This document shows positions 47,597-57,115 of a stretch of 64,000 bases of DNA, piece after piece. Made by a program: the position numbers and the translations under genes. Each line of letters opens with the position of its first letter. Position 1 is the stretch's first letter. The notes under the pieces were generated by a model, which was not told where the DNA came from, searched no databases, and saw nothing but the letters and a program-made list of their open reading frames with translations. Origin of the DNA: AWTP1-13 sp963775835 (GTDB taxonomy: Bacteria > Pseudomonadota > Alphaproteobacteria > Rhizobiales > Hyphomicrobiaceae); the NCBI GenBank assembly GCA_963775835.1, contig CAVZKV010000029.1, forward strand, positions 62,001 to 126,000. The letters are read 5' to 3'.

Positions 47597-49222
47597 TCAG
47601 GCCGATGGCGACAGGCGTTCCTCGCGCTCGTCAGCCGCGCGAACGGCGGGATCGCGATCTTTGGCCTCCCCCAAGCCGCCGCCGCCCGGCGTCAAAACCA
47701 CCAGCCGCTCGCCAGCGCCCACCAGCTGCGTGCCTTTCCCGTTCAGTTTACGCCCCCCCTTGATCGCGACGGCACCAGGGGCGCCCGGCTTGCCCCCGGC
47801 ACGGCCGCGCGGCGGAAAGTCGATACGATCGAAGGCGGCCAGCAGCTCGAACGGCTGACCGATACCGCTTTCGATTTCGATGATCTGGCCGAGGCCTCCC
47901 CGCGTGCGCCCGGCCCCTCCCGAACCTGGCCGCAGCTCCTTCTTCCAAAAAATCAAGGGCGTGATGGCTTCGGCGATCTCGATGGGCGTGCCCTTGACGC
48001 CGGACGGGTAAGCCGTGGCCGATAGACCGTCCGCCTGCGGCCGCGCCCCCGTGCCGCCGTTGGAGGTAATCGCCATACTGAATGCATAGTTACCACCGCG
48101 CCGACCCGGCAGGGGCCCGCGTACGATCAAGTTCCACAGGCATGACGTGCCCTCGGCCGGCACGCGATCGGGAATGGCCTGGGCCAGGCAGCCGAACACG
48201 ACGTCGGGCAGCATCTGGCCGATCACGTGCCGGATGCACACGGCAGCAGGCTTGGCGGCGTTGAGGATCGTCCCCGGTGGTGCCGATACCGTCAGGGGCG
48301 ACAGCGATCCGGCATTGTTCGGGATTTTGCTGGCGACGATGCAGCCAAGCCCGAACACGGTGTAGGCCGTGGTGTAGGCGAGCGGGACATTGATGCCCCG
48401 GCGCGCCTGCGCATCGGTGCCGGCATAGTCGACGTGAATACCGTCAGGCTTGATCGTGGTCGTGGCGCGCAGCGTGATCGGACCGTCGAAGCCGTCGGTG
48501 GTCATACTGTTGGACCAGCTACCCTTCGGCAGCCCCGCGATTTCTGCCAACACGGCTTGACGGCTTTTGGCGCAAATGTGTTCGGCCAAGAGGTCGAGCG
48601 TTTCGAGCTCGAACTCCTCCATCATATCCACCAGGCGCGTGCAACCCACGTCATTGCACGCGGCCAGCGAGTAGACATCACCCACCGTGTCGATCGGTTG
48701 GCGCGTATTGGCACGGATCATCGCCAGCAGGGTCTCGTTGACCCTGCCTTCATCGAGGAGCTTGAGGAAGGGAATGTAGAGCCCTTCCATGAACACGTCG
48801 GTGCCGTCCGGCCCGAAGCCAATGCCGCCGATATCCATCAGATGCGAGGTACAGCAGAAAAGGCCAATCAGCCGCCCGCGATAGAAGCAAGGCGTCGTGA
48901 TGACGAAGTCGTTGAGATGGCCGGTGCCCAGCCAAGGATCGTTGGTAATATAGGCATCGCCCGGCTTCATGTTCTGCAGGCCGAAATGAGCAATAAAATG
49001 CTTGACCAATTCCGCCATTGAATTGACGTGACCAGGCGTGCCGGTGACGGCCTGGGCCAGCATGCGGCCGCGCGCATCGAAAATACCGGCCGATAGGTCG
49101 CCAGCCTCGCGCACGATGGAGGAGAAGGCCGTACGCAGTAGGGTTTGCGCCTGCTCCTCGACCACCGCAACCAGACGGTTCCACATGATCTGCAGGTCGA
49201 TGTCGTTGGGTTGCTTGCGCAT
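47597..49222 (-). CDS. Hydantoinase B/oxoprolinase-family subunit
   Basis: 541 residues; ATG 49222 with AAGGAG seven bases upstream. Family landmarks: TAFSSIVREAGDLSAGIFD, GHVNSMAELVKHFI, DAYITNDPWLGTGHLNDF (metal-site Asp and His), IGFGPDGTDVFMEGLYIP and the C-terminal ELRPGSGGAGRTRGGLGQ. HyuB works with HyuA in ATP-dependent opening of cyclic amides such as hydantoin, N-methylhydantoin or 5-oxoproline, or in acetone/acetophenone-type carboxylases. The start lies 11 bases after the hyuA stop. Length is close to that of the B-subunit family, with a full C-terminus. Confidence 0.93.
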   Translation of the reverse strand: MRKQPNDIDLQIMWNRLVAVVEEQAQTLLRTAFSSIVREAGDLSAGIFDARGRMLAQAVTGTPGHVNSMAELVKHFIAHFGLQNMKPGDAYITNDPWLGTGHLNDFVITTPCFYRGRLIGLFCCTSHLMDIGGIGFGPDGTDVFMEGLYIPFLKLLDEGRVNETLLAMIRANTRQPIDTVGDVYSLAACNDVGCTRLVDMMEEFELETLDLLAEHICAKSRQAVLAEIAGLPKGSWSNSMTTDGFDGPITLRATTTIKPDGIHVDYAGTDAQARRGINVPLAYTTAYTVFGLGCIVASKIPNNAGSLSPLTVSAPPGTILNAAKPAAVCIRHVIGQMLPDVVFGCLAQAIPDRVPAEGTSCLWNLIVRGPLPGRRGGNYAFSMAITSNGGTGARPQADGLSATAYPSGVKGTPIEIAEAITPLIFWKKELRPGSGGAGRTRGGLGQIIEIESGIGQPFELLAAFDRIDFPPRGRAGGKPGAPGAVAIKGGRKLNGKGTQLVGAGERLVVLTPGGGGLGEAKDRDPAVRAADEREERLSPSA

Positions 49223-49233
49223 GGGCAGGCTCC

Positions 49234-51330
49234 TTAGCCCAGCTTCGACCGCGCCGACAGAATCAAGGCTTCACCGGCGTCGACGGCGACATCGAAGCTG
49301 GGCGAAACATAAGTCGACGTCCCCTCCTCGACAATCAACGCTGGTCCCTCGAGGCGGGTACCCGGCAACAGCGCTCTGCGATCGAACACCGCGACGACCT
49401 GTCGTCGGCCCAATCGCGCGTCGAAAATCGAGCGCTCGCCCGCCGGCGGCGGCGGCGCTCGGGGTGGCGCGCAGGCGAGGCGCGCCGGCGGTTCGCTCTC
49501 GGTGCTGGCGAGCACCATCCAGCTCATGATTTCGATTTCCGCGTCAGGGATATGACGCGCGAATAGGCGGCCATACTCGCGCTCGAACGCCTGCCGAAAG
49601 GTCACAACGTCGGCCGGCAGCAGCCGGCGATCGGGCAGGGCAACCATAATCTCGTGGCCCTGCCCCGCGTAGCGCATGAAAGCCGAGCGCCGCACCCCAA
49701 TCGGCCGCTCGCCCGCGGCGGCGCGGCAATGCGCGCCCGCATCCTGCACCAGGCCCTCGACGATGGCGTCGGCGGCGTCCGCGTCGAATTCGGACAGCAG
49801 CATGTGGCGTGAGCGCACCAGCTCATAGGCCGCCGGCGCCGCAAGAAAGCCGAGCGCTGAACCAACCCCGGCATCCGGCGGCACGATAATGCGGCTGATG
49901 CCCAGTTTTTCCGCAATCCGACTCGCATGCAGGGGTGCGGCGCCGCCGAAGGCCACCAGCGTGCGTTCGCCGATGGCGACGCCGCGCTCGATCGCATGCA
50001 CGCGCGCCGCATTCGCCATGTTCTCATCGACGATTTCGCTGACGCCCACCGCGGCCTGTTCGCTCGTCTTGCCAGCGAGCTTGTGCCCTACGCCGTAGAG
50101 CAGGGCAGCCTCCGCCCGACCGGCATCGATCTCGATCTTGCCGCCGGCGAAGCGTGCCGGATCGATCTTACCGATGGCGAGATCGGCATCGGTAACCGTC
50201 GCCTCGCTACCACCACGCCCGTAGCAGGCGGGCCCTGGTTCGGCACCCGCGCTGTCGGGGCCGACCAAAATCCGCTGCAAAGCGTCCACGCGCGCGATCG
50301 AACCCCCACCGGCGCCGATCTCGACCATTTCAATGACGGGTATGCGCACAGGCATGCCGCTGCCCTTCTTGAAGCGCGATTGGCGATCGAGCTCAAACGT
50401 TCGCGCCTTGAGCGGCTCAGCATCATCGATGAGGCAGATTTTGGCGGTCGTGCCACCCATGTCGAAAGATAGGATACGGCGCTCGCCGCGCTCGAGCGCC
50501 AGCTGTCCGGCCAGAATCGCGCCACCGGCGGGGCCCAATTCGACGAGGCGCACCGGAAAGCGGGCGGCCGTCTCCAGGCTGGCGAGGTTGCCACCCGAAG
50601 TCATCAAATGGATCGGATGGAGATAGCCGAGCTCGGCCATCGTCTCCTTGAGGCGGCGAAGATAGCCCGACATCAAGGGCTGCACGTAGGCGTTGGCGAT
50701 TGCCGTCGAGGTGCGTTCGTATTCGCGCGCTTCCGGGCAGGCTTGTGAGGACAGCGTCACCGCCAGGCGAGGGCTGATTTCGGCCAAAATTTCGCCGACC
50801 CGCAGTTCGTGGACGGGATTGGCGTAGGCGTGGATGAAGGCCACAGCCACCGCCTCGACGCCGAGCTCGCACAAGCGACCGGCAGCCGCGCGCACGGCCT
50901 GTTCATCGAGGGGCAGGCGAACGCGGCCCTGCACATCCATGCGCTCGGGAACCGTGAAGCGCAGTTCACGCGGCACCAGTGGCGCCGGCTTCACGATATT
51001 GATGTCGTACTGATCGAACCGGCCCTCGTCCGCGATCTCGATGACGTCGCGGAATCCCTCCGTCGTCAGCAACGCGGTTTTGGCGCCCTTGCGCTCGATG
51101 ATGGCGTTGGTCGCGAGCGTCGTACCGTGAACGAGCACGGCGATATCGCTGAAGGCGAGCCCAGCACTCGCCAAGATGTCGCGCACGCCCGCGATGACGG
51201 CCTGCTCGGGGGCACGCGGCGTGGTCAGCAGCTTGCTGACCAGGCGCCGCTTGCCGGTAAGCAGAACGATATCGGTGAATGTGCCGCCGATATCGACGGC
51301 CAGCCGAGCAGCCGCTGAGGTCTGACGCAT
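49234..51330 (-). CDS. Hydantoinase A/oxoprolinase-family subunit
   Basis: 698 residues from ATG 51330. The N-terminal ASKHA-type ATPase half begins LAVDIGGTFTDIVLL (residues 10-24, phosphate-binding motif DIGGTFTD) and has the paired motif LSFDMGGTTAKICLIDD in the second half. HGTTLATNAIIERKG and YERTSTAIANAYVQPLM are typical family segments; the C-terminal domain carries VAFGGAAPLHASRIAEKLGI and the end ALIVEEGTSTYVSPSF. It phosphorylates or activates the substrate for the B subunit. Gene order HyuA-HyuB with 11-base spacing is the common arrangement. Intact. Confidence 0.93.
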   Translation of the reverse strand: MRQTSAAARLAVDIGGTFTDIVLLTGKRRLVSKLLTTPRAPEQAVIAGVRDILASAGLAFSDIAVLVHGTTLATNAIIERKGAKTALLTTEGFRDVIEIADEGRFDQYDINIVKPAPLVPRELRFTVPERMDVQGRVRLPLDEQAVRAAAGRLCELGVEAVAVAFIHAYANPVHELRVGEILAEISPRLAVTLSSQACPEAREYERTSTAIANAYVQPLMSGYLRRLKETMAELGYLHPIHLMTSGGNLASLETAARFPVRLVELGPAGGAILAGQLALERGERRILSFDMGGTTAKICLIDDAEPLKARTFELDRQSRFKKGSGMPVRIPVIEMVEIGAGGGSIARVDALQRILVGPDSAGAEPGPACYGRGGSEATVTDADLAIGKIDPARFAGGKIEIDAGRAEAALLYGVGHKLAGKTSEQAAVGVSEIVDENMANAARVHAIERGVAIGERTLVAFGGAAPLHASRIAEKLGISRIIVPPDAGVGSALGFLAAPAAYELVRSRHMLLSEFDADAADAIVEGLVQDAGAHCRAAAGERPIGVRRSAFMRYAGQGHEIMVALPDRRLLPADVVTFRQAFEREYGRLFARHIPDAEIEIMSWMVLASTESEPPARLACAPPRAPPPPAGERSIFDARLGRRQVVAVFDRRALLPGTRLEGPALIVEEGTSTYVSPSFDVAVDAGEALILSARSKLG

Positions 51331-51479
51331 AGTGTTGTCCGCTCACGATCGGCGTGCATCAGAGCGCAAGCCGGCGACCGTCGCAAGGGGCGGCAGCGTC
51401 TTGGCGCTTGCGGCCATCTTTCTCGGTAACGCCGGCAATAGCCGCATTTGCCCGCCTACCAAGCTCTCTATCGGCGCTC

Positions 51480-52244
51480 TCAATCGGCCGTCCAGCCCCC
51501 GTCGACCACAAGCGCCGAACCCGTCATCAGCGAGGAGGCGTCGGAGGCCAAGAAGAGAATGGCGCCCATCAGATCGTCGACCGTACCCAGCCGTCCGAGC
51601 TTGATCTTGGAAACGACCTCGTCGCGAAACGCCCTGTTCTGAAAGAACGGGCGCGTCAAAGGTGTGTCGAGGAAGGTCGGCCCCAGCGAGTTGACGCGGA
51701 TGTTGTGTGGGGCAAGTTCGATGGCCATGGCCTTAGTGAACCCCTCCATGGCGTGCTTGGAGGCGCAGTAAACGCTACGGTTGGCGGCTCCGACGTGACC
51801 CATCTGCGATGACACGTTGATGATCGAGCCGGGTTGTTGCATCTCGATCAAGCGCCGCGCCACGGCTTGCGCGACAAAGTAGGCCGCGCGCACGTTAAGC
51901 GCCATGATGGCGTCGAAGTCATCGATCGTCACCTCAACAAGGGGCTTGGGACGATTGGTGCCCGCATTGTTGAGGAGAATGCCGAAGGGCGCCGCCGCCG
52001 CCATTGCCCGCTGCATGGCGGCCAGATCGGTGACATCGAGAAGCAGCGCATCGGCGGCCTGGCCGCGCGCGCGGATTGCCGCCGCGGCCGCCTCGATCTC
52101 CGATTGCGTGCGAGCGGCGAGGGTGACGTGCGCCCCCGCCTCGGCCAGCACGAAGGCCGCGGCCAAGCCGATGCCTCGCCCGGCACCCGTCACGAGCGCG
52201 CGCTTGCCATCCAGGCGAAAGGATGGACGCGCCGGGATCTGCAT
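51480..52244 (-). CDS. Short-chain dehydrogenase/reductase
   Basis: 254 residues of a classical SDR. Cofactor motif TGAGRGIG, NNAG at the end of strand 4 (LLNNAGTNRP), catalytic Ser in NVSSQMGHVG, YCASK with Tyr and Lys, and a C-terminal VDGG. Gene start at 52244 lies 3 bases downstream of the HisD-like gene's stop, so they form an operon. A HisD-like dehydrogenase paired with an SDR is also found in sulfopropanediol loci (HpsN with HpsO/HpsP), which is one possible context; another is sugar-acid oxidation. Cofactor preference (NAD or NADP) is not predictable. Confidence 0.9.
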   Translation of the reverse strand: MQIPARPSFRLDGKRALVTGAGRGIGLAAAFVLAEAGAHVTLAARTQSEIEAAAAAIRARGQAADALLLDVTDLAAMQRAMAAAAPFGILLNNAGTNRPKPLVEVTIDDFDAIMALNVRAAYFVAQAVARRLIEMQQPGSIINVSSQMGHVGAANRSVYCASKHAMEGFTKAMAIELAPHNIRVNSLGPTFLDTPLTRPFFQNRAFRDEVVSKIKLGRLGTVDDLMGAILFLASDASSLMTGSALVVDGGWTAD

Positions 52245-52247
52245 AGC

Positions 52248-53555
52248 TTACTCCGCCGCCGCCGCGTAGGGCACATTCCGGCCGCCATAGCGGCGGACAC
52301 GCACATTGGCCTGTTCTGCATGGCCAAAGAAGCCTTCGAGCACGCACAGGCGCGAACACACCTCGCCGACCTCGGCGGAGGCCTGATCGGTCAACACCTT
52401 CTGATAGGTGCAGGTCTTGAGGAATTTGCCGACCCACAGTCCGCCGGTATAGCGAGCGGCACTGCGCGTGGGTAGTGTATGGTTGGTGCCGATCACCTTG
52501 TCGCCGTAGGCGACGTTGGTGCGAGGACCTAGGAACAGTGCACCGTAGTTCTGCATGTTCCCTAGAAAGTAGTCGGGGTCCCGCGTCATGACCTGCACGT
52601 GCTCGGAGGCGATGCGGTCGGCCTCGCCCAGCATCTGCGCCAAGTCATCGCAGAGGATCACCTCACCCATGTCGGCCCAGGCCCGAGATGCGGCATCGGC
52701 GGTGGGGAGGATCTTGAGCAGCCGCTCGATCTCAGCCATGGTGGCGCGCGCCAACTTTTCGGAGTTGGTGAGCAGTATCGCGGGCGAGGTGGGCCCGTGC
52801 TCGGCCTGGCCCAAGAGATCGGTGGCGCAGATCTCGGCATCGACGCTGTCATCGGCGATAATCAGCGTCTCGGTCGGTCCAGCGAGCAGGTCGATACCGA
52901 CGCGGCCAAACAATTGTCGCTTGGCCTCCGCGACATAGGCATTGCCCGGGCCGACGATCATGTCGACGGGGGCAATGGCGTCGCAACCCAACGCCATGGC
53001 GGCAACCGCCTGCACGCCGCCCAACACGTAGATCTCGTCGGCACCGCCGAAATGCATGGCCGCGACGATCGCGCCATTAGGCCCGCCCCTGTGCGGCGGG
53101 GCACAGGCGACAATGCGCTTCACCCCGGCCACGCGGGCCGTGACAATCGACATATGGGCAGAGGCGACCATCGGATAACGCCCGCCGGGAACGTAGCACC
53201 CGATCGAACTCACAGGGATGTGTTTGTGGCCCAGGATGACGCCGGGCAAGGTCTCAACCTCGAGATCCTGCAAGGTGGCGCGCTGCTTTTCGGCGAAGTT
53301 GCGCACCTGCGCCTGGGCGAATTTGATATCGTCGAGATCCCGCCGCGGCACGGCAGCTATGGCACCCTCGATCTCGGCTGGGCTCAATTTGAAGGCTGGG
53401 GGTGACCAGCCGTCGAACTTCTCAGAAAACTCGCGCACGGCCAGGTCGCGGCGGGCTTCTACGTCGGCAAGGATGGCTTCGACGGTCGCGCGGACGTGGG
53501 CGTCGGCCGCCTTTACGCTTCCTGCATCCATCCCGCGCTTTAGGTAGCGAACCAT
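52248..53555 (-). CDS. Histidinol-dehydrogenase-like protein (HpsN-type candidate)
   Basis: 435 residues from ATG 53555, preceded by AAGGAGGG. The HisD fold is clear: YVPGGRYPMVASAHMS, VDMIVGPGNAYVAEAKRQLF, IDLLAGPTETLIIADD, and the zinc ligands of GQAEHGPTS (Gln and His) and EGFFGHAEQANVR (His). The HisD segment holding the fourth zinc ligand Asp (near GLADF in E. coli) reads GGLWVGKFLKTCTYQKV here, as in HisD paralogues that I associate with sulfopropanediol dehydrogenase HpsN. It is not next to other his genes. It heads the run SDR-HyuA-HyuB-amidase. Assignment beyond HisD-like is inference. Confidence 0.87.
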   Translation of the reverse strand: MVRYLKRGMDAGSVKAADAHVRATVEAILADVEARRDLAVREFSEKFDGWSPPAFKLSPAEIEGAIAAVPRRDLDDIKFAQAQVRNFAEKQRATLQDLEVETLPGVILGHKHIPVSSIGCYVPGGRYPMVASAHMSIVTARVAGVKRIVACAPPHRGGPNGAIVAAMHFGGADEIYVLGGVQAVAAMALGCDAIAPVDMIVGPGNAYVAEAKRQLFGRVGIDLLAGPTETLIIADDSVDAEICATDLLGQAEHGPTSPAILLTNSEKLARATMAEIERLLKILPTADAASRAWADMGEVILCDDLAQMLGEADRIASEHVQVMTRDPDYFLGNMQNYGALFLGPRTNVAYGDKVIGTNHTLPTRSAARYTGGLWVGKFLKTCTYQKVLTDQASAEVGEVCSRLCVLEGFFGHAEQANVRVRRYGGRNVPYAAAAE

Positions 53556-53897
53556 GGACGCCCTCCTTGTCGGTTCATCGTTACTCCGAGCAATCCTTGT
53601 CGCGGCGCCCAACATTGAGGCGCTGCGACCCGAGGCAGCGGCTCTACAAGCAGATGCCTAGCGCCATTTGCGGCACTTTGCACGACCTCATGTCGGTCGG
53701 GAACCTCGCCCAGCCACGAGCGGGCGGCTTGCGCGTGCGCCAAGTCGCGCAGTTGCGCGCAACGCCACCCTCCAATCAACGGCCAAAGGCCGCGCGGATC
53801 GCGGGGACGCCCACGCGACCGGGGGCACCCCCATGAAGGGCCTGCGGTCGCCGCCAGATTGCGATAAGATGCCGGTTTTTCGAGAGCGAGCAACGTC
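53556..53897. promoter_or_regulatory. Divergent intergenic region, HisD-like run versus second HWE kinase
   Basis: 342 bases between divergent genes, so promoters of both the leftward catabolic run and the rightward sensor kinase lie here. No regulatory protein site or repeat could be recognised. An adjacent sensor kinase could regulate the run, but its own regulator is not present. Confidence 0.4.
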
Positions 53898-55713
53898 GTG
53901 AACGACAACAGGGCCGACACGCCGGACACGGGCGGCGCCCTTGCGCAGCTGGAACAGGCGGAACTTCGCTTCGTTCTGGAGCGGCTGTCGTTCGTGCTGT
54001 CCGCGACGGGGCTCGGGGTGTGGGAGCGCGATCTGGCGACCAATCGGGTGACGTGGTCGGAGACGATGTATCGCCTTTATGGGCGTACCTCCGTGCACTT
54101 TACCGGGTCGCCCGATCAGGTCTTGAGCTTTGTCCACCCCGAAGACCGCGCGCGGTTCCGCGGCGCCTATCAAGCCGCCATTGAGGGCGCAACCAATTCG
54201 TTCGAGCAGGAATACAGGATCGTGCGCTCGGACGGCGAAGTGAGATGGGTGCAGCGCCGCGGCCAGGTACGACGGGGTGCCGACGGCATCGCTCGCTCGG
54301 TCCTCGGGGTGGCTATGGACATCACCGAGCGCAAGCTAGCGGAGGCCGTCAATGCGCGCTTGGCCGCCATCGTGGCCGCGGCCGACGACGCGATTTTCAG
54401 CCTTTCGCCGGAAGGAATTATCTTGTCCTGGAACCCGGCCGGCGCGCGCATGTTTGGCTACGCCGCCGAAGAAATCGTCGGTCAATCGGTACGCATCCTG
54501 TACCCGGCGGGGGCGAACGCGGAATTCCAAGAGCGCTACGCACAAGTACGCCGCGGCGAGCACGTCCGAACCGAGGCCAGACGCATCCGCAAGGATGGTA
54601 CATCGCTCAATGCCTCGATCACGCTTGCGCCGATCCTAAGCAGCGACGGCCGGGTCGCCGGCGTGTCGGCCGTGGTTCGCGATATCAGCGAGCGCACACG
54701 CACAGAAGAGAAGCTGGTGGAAACCCTGGCGTTGCTGCTGCAAACCAGCAATCAGCGCAAACTCGCGCTCGTGGCCGGGCGAATGGCAACGTTCGAACTC
54801 GACCTCGAACGCGGGTCGCTCACCTGTTCGGAAGAGATTTATGACCAGCTCGGCATCGCGCGCGACACGCCCATTCTCCACCTGCGAGATCTTGAGCCCT
54901 ACGTTCATCCCGACGATCGCACGCGCCTGCGCCAACGCTGGAGCAAGCCAGCGGCAGAGGACGGCATTTACGAGGAAGAATTCAGAATAGTTCGTCCGAA
55001 TGGCGACAAGCGTTGGCTATTCCTGCGCGCGCAAGCCGACAGACATAGGCCATCGCACGTCTATGGCGTCAGCATGGATATCACCGAGCGCAAGGAGCAT
55101 GAGGCCCACATCCGCTTTCTGATGTCGGAAATCTCCCACCGCTCCAAAAACCTGCTGGCGGTCGTGCAGGCCATCGCCGCGCAGACGGCTCGGGCCAGCA
55201 GCTCGTCGGCCGACTTCGCCGCGGATTTCAGTGCGCGCCTGAAGAGCCTGGCCTCCTCGGTCGATTTGTTGGTGCAGCAGGAGTGGCGCGGCGTATCCAT
55301 GAAAGAGCTGGTGCACTCCCAACTTGGACACTACGGCGACACCAGCGACCGCGTCGAAATCAAGGGACCCAACGTCTTGCTGACCCCACTGTCGGCGCAG
55401 TACCTCGGCATGGCCCTGCATGAATTGTCGACCAATGCCGTCAAATATGGCGCCTTGTCGGGTCCCGAAGGCCGAAATCACGATTGCCTGGCAGTTGCGC
55501 AAGGTTCGTGACAAGCGGCATTTCCAGATGACCTGGGTCGAACGGGGAGGCCCACCGGTGGCGCCGCCCCAACACAAGGGCTTTGGCCACCTCGTCATCG
55601 AACGCATGGTGGCGGAGGCTCTGCAGGGCAAGGTCAAGCTGCAATTTGCTGCAGCGGGCCTGTCCTGGGCCCTCGATGCGGACGCGGCCTCCATGCTGAG
55701 GGGGGCTCTATGA
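53898..55713 (+). CDS. PAS-domain sensor histidine kinase of the HWE/HisKA_2 class, C-terminus frameshifted
   Basis: GTG start at 53898. Three PAS/PAC units end in GVAMDITERKLAEA, VSAVVRDISERTRTEE and YGVSMDITERKEHEA. The kinase begins LMSEISHRSKNLLAVVQAI, with the phospho-acceptor His, and the ATP-binding part has HELSTNAVKYGALSGPEG. Just after PEG the frame shifts and stops at 55509-55511; an extra C near 55472-55473 explains it, since EITIAWQLRKVRDKRHFQM and WVERGGPPVAPP, then GHLVIERMVAEAL, continue in the next frame to 55713. Restored length is about 604 residues. The lost part includes the G boxes of the ATPase domain, so the frameshifted product would not bind ATP properly. It is cytosolic, with no membrane helix. 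Confidence 0.85.
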
Positions 55714-55849
55714 GCCGCGGCAGGGGGGCCGCCACTGGGCTCCTATCGCCCGTTCCACCCTGGTCGGGCGCCATCATGCCTCACGGCTGCGCCTTGAAAA
55801 CACCGCGCGAAACGTTGATCATGAAGGGTCTGCAGACCGGGAGGCGCCA

Positions 55850-56236
55850 TTGAGCGAAGTCGAACCCATACAGTTTAGCCCGCGCGCCGGCGCGGGCCTG
55901 GCAAGCAAGCCCGCCTCTCTGCAGACCCCGCAGTCGTCACTCACGACCTTCGATCGCCGCGAACTCAACGAAATTCTGGTGCTTTACGGACGCAAGGTCG
56001 CGGCCGGCGAGTGGCGCGATTACGCCATCGACTTCGATCGCGACAAGGCGGTGTTTTCGGTGTTTCGCCGAGCCAGCGAAATACCGCTTTATCGCATCGA
56101 GAAACAGCCGCGGCTGGCGCGCCGGCAGGGTGCCTATAGCATCGTCACCGCAACCGGATTGGTGCTCAAACGCGGACATGAGTTGGGGCGCGTGCTGGGT
56201 GCCTTGGAAAAGACCGTGCGGCTGGCAAGTTATTGA
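55850..56236 (+). CDS. DUF2794 domain protein
   Basis: 128 residues from a TTG at 55850, supported by GGGAGG at 55839-55844. The DUF2794 core is visible: FDRRELNEILVLYGRKVAAG, then EWRDYAIDFDRDKAVFSVFR and QGAYSIVTATGLVLKRGHEL. This small family is essentially alphaproteobacterial and of unknown function. It lies between the frameshifted kinase and the Pat-like GNAT on the other strand. Confidence 0.88.
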   Translation: MSEVEPIQFSPRAGAGLASKPASLQTPQSSLTTFDRRELNEILVLYGRKVAAGEWRDYAIDFDRDKAVFSVFRRASEIPLYRIEKQPRLARRQGAYSIVTATGLVLKRGHELGRVLGALEKTVRLASY

Positions 56237-56446
56237 CGGGCCAGGGCTGCCCGCAAGCCCAGGCGGCTCGCGGCGGCGGCGGCCAAGGCTTGCAGCGGCC
56301 TGGCAAGGCCGCCTCGAGCCCGCCCTCAAGCAGCCCGTGGGGACGTGAGCCGGCGGCATCCTGAGCCCCCGGGGAAGGTGCGACCGACGGCTGAGCTTGC
56401 CCGGCCGCAGACCCACGCCAGCCCCGCGGAGGGTATTGGCCGCTGC

Positions 56447-56989
56447 TTAGAGGCGGGCCCTTTCCGTTGGTGCGGTTCTGTCGCCCGGCCCGAGCGGCAG
56501 CTGCATCAAGACGCTGTCGAGCCAGCGGCCGTGCTTGTAGCCCACCGAATGGATGGTGCCGCAGAAGGTAAAGCCCATTCGCCGATGGAGCGCAATCGAG
56601 CGGTGCTGTGCGGAATCGCCGATGACGGCCACCATCAGGCGGAATCCCTCCTGCACGCAGGCATCGATCAGTCCACCGAGCAAAAGCTGGCCCACGCCTT
56701 TGCCCTGGGCGCCCTGGGCAACATAGACCGAATCTTCCACCGTAAAGCGGTAGGCGCGGCGCGGCCGGTAGGCATTGGCATAGGCATAGCCCAGCACCTG
56801 GCCATCGAGCTCGGCCACGAAATAGGGGTAGCCGGCCTCGGTAATGACCTTGAAACGCCGCAGTATTTCAGCCTCGTCGGGCGCTTCCAGCTCGAAGCTG
56901 GCCGTCCCAGCCGTAACGGCGGGACCATAGATGCCGCAGATCGCTGGGACGTCGGCAGTTAGCGCGGGGCGCAGATGGGGTTTGGTCAT
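56447..56989 (-). CDS. Pat/Bar-like GNAT N-acetyltransferase
   Basis: About 180 residues from ATG 56989 (MTKPHLRPALTADVPAI); 26 upstream codons are open but lack homology. The GNAT fold of the phosphinothricin-acetyltransferase type is shown by YGPAVTAGTASFELEAPDE, AGYPYFVAELDGQVLGYAYA, YRFTVEDSVYVAQGAQGKGV (acetyl-CoA loop AQGKGVG) and GFTFCGTIHSVGYKHGRWL. The chromosomal homologues act on amino acids such as methionine sulfoximine or on unknown amines. No operon partner. Confidence 0.9.
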   Translation of the reverse strand: MTKPHLRPALTADVPAICGIYGPAVTAGTASFELEAPDEAEILRRFKVITEAGYPYFVAELDGQVLGYAYANAYRPRRAYRFTVEDSVYVAQGAQGKGVGQLLLGGLIDACVQEGFRLMVAVIGDSAQHRSIALHRRMGFTFCGTIHSVGYKHGRWLDSVLMQLPLGPGDRTAPTERARL

Positions 56990-57067
56990 GGGGCAGGCAA
57001 GCTTTTGCGACGGCCGCCGTCCTGCCGGCGGCCCGCAAGACATGCCTGAGGCTCTGTGAAAATGCAA

Positions 57068-57090
57068 AGGGCCCCGCTCGGCGGGGCCCT
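57068..57090 (-). terminator. Rho-independent terminator downstream of the BI-1/YccA-like gene
   Basis: A perfect 10-bp GC-rich stem, AGGGCCCCGC / GCGGGGCCCT (57068-57077 and 57081-57090), with loop TCG. On the reverse strand it is followed by TTTGCATTTTC, a T-rich tail. It lies 26 bases beyond the stop of the leftward gene at 57116 and would separate it from the GNAT gene. Confidence 0.8.
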
Positions 57091-57115
57091 CGCCGATGAA
57101 GCCACCGCGCGCGGC

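Noticed and set aside
48227..49021. A 264-codon forward frame within the HyuB region
   Set aside because: Antisense shadow of a gene with strong family evidence.
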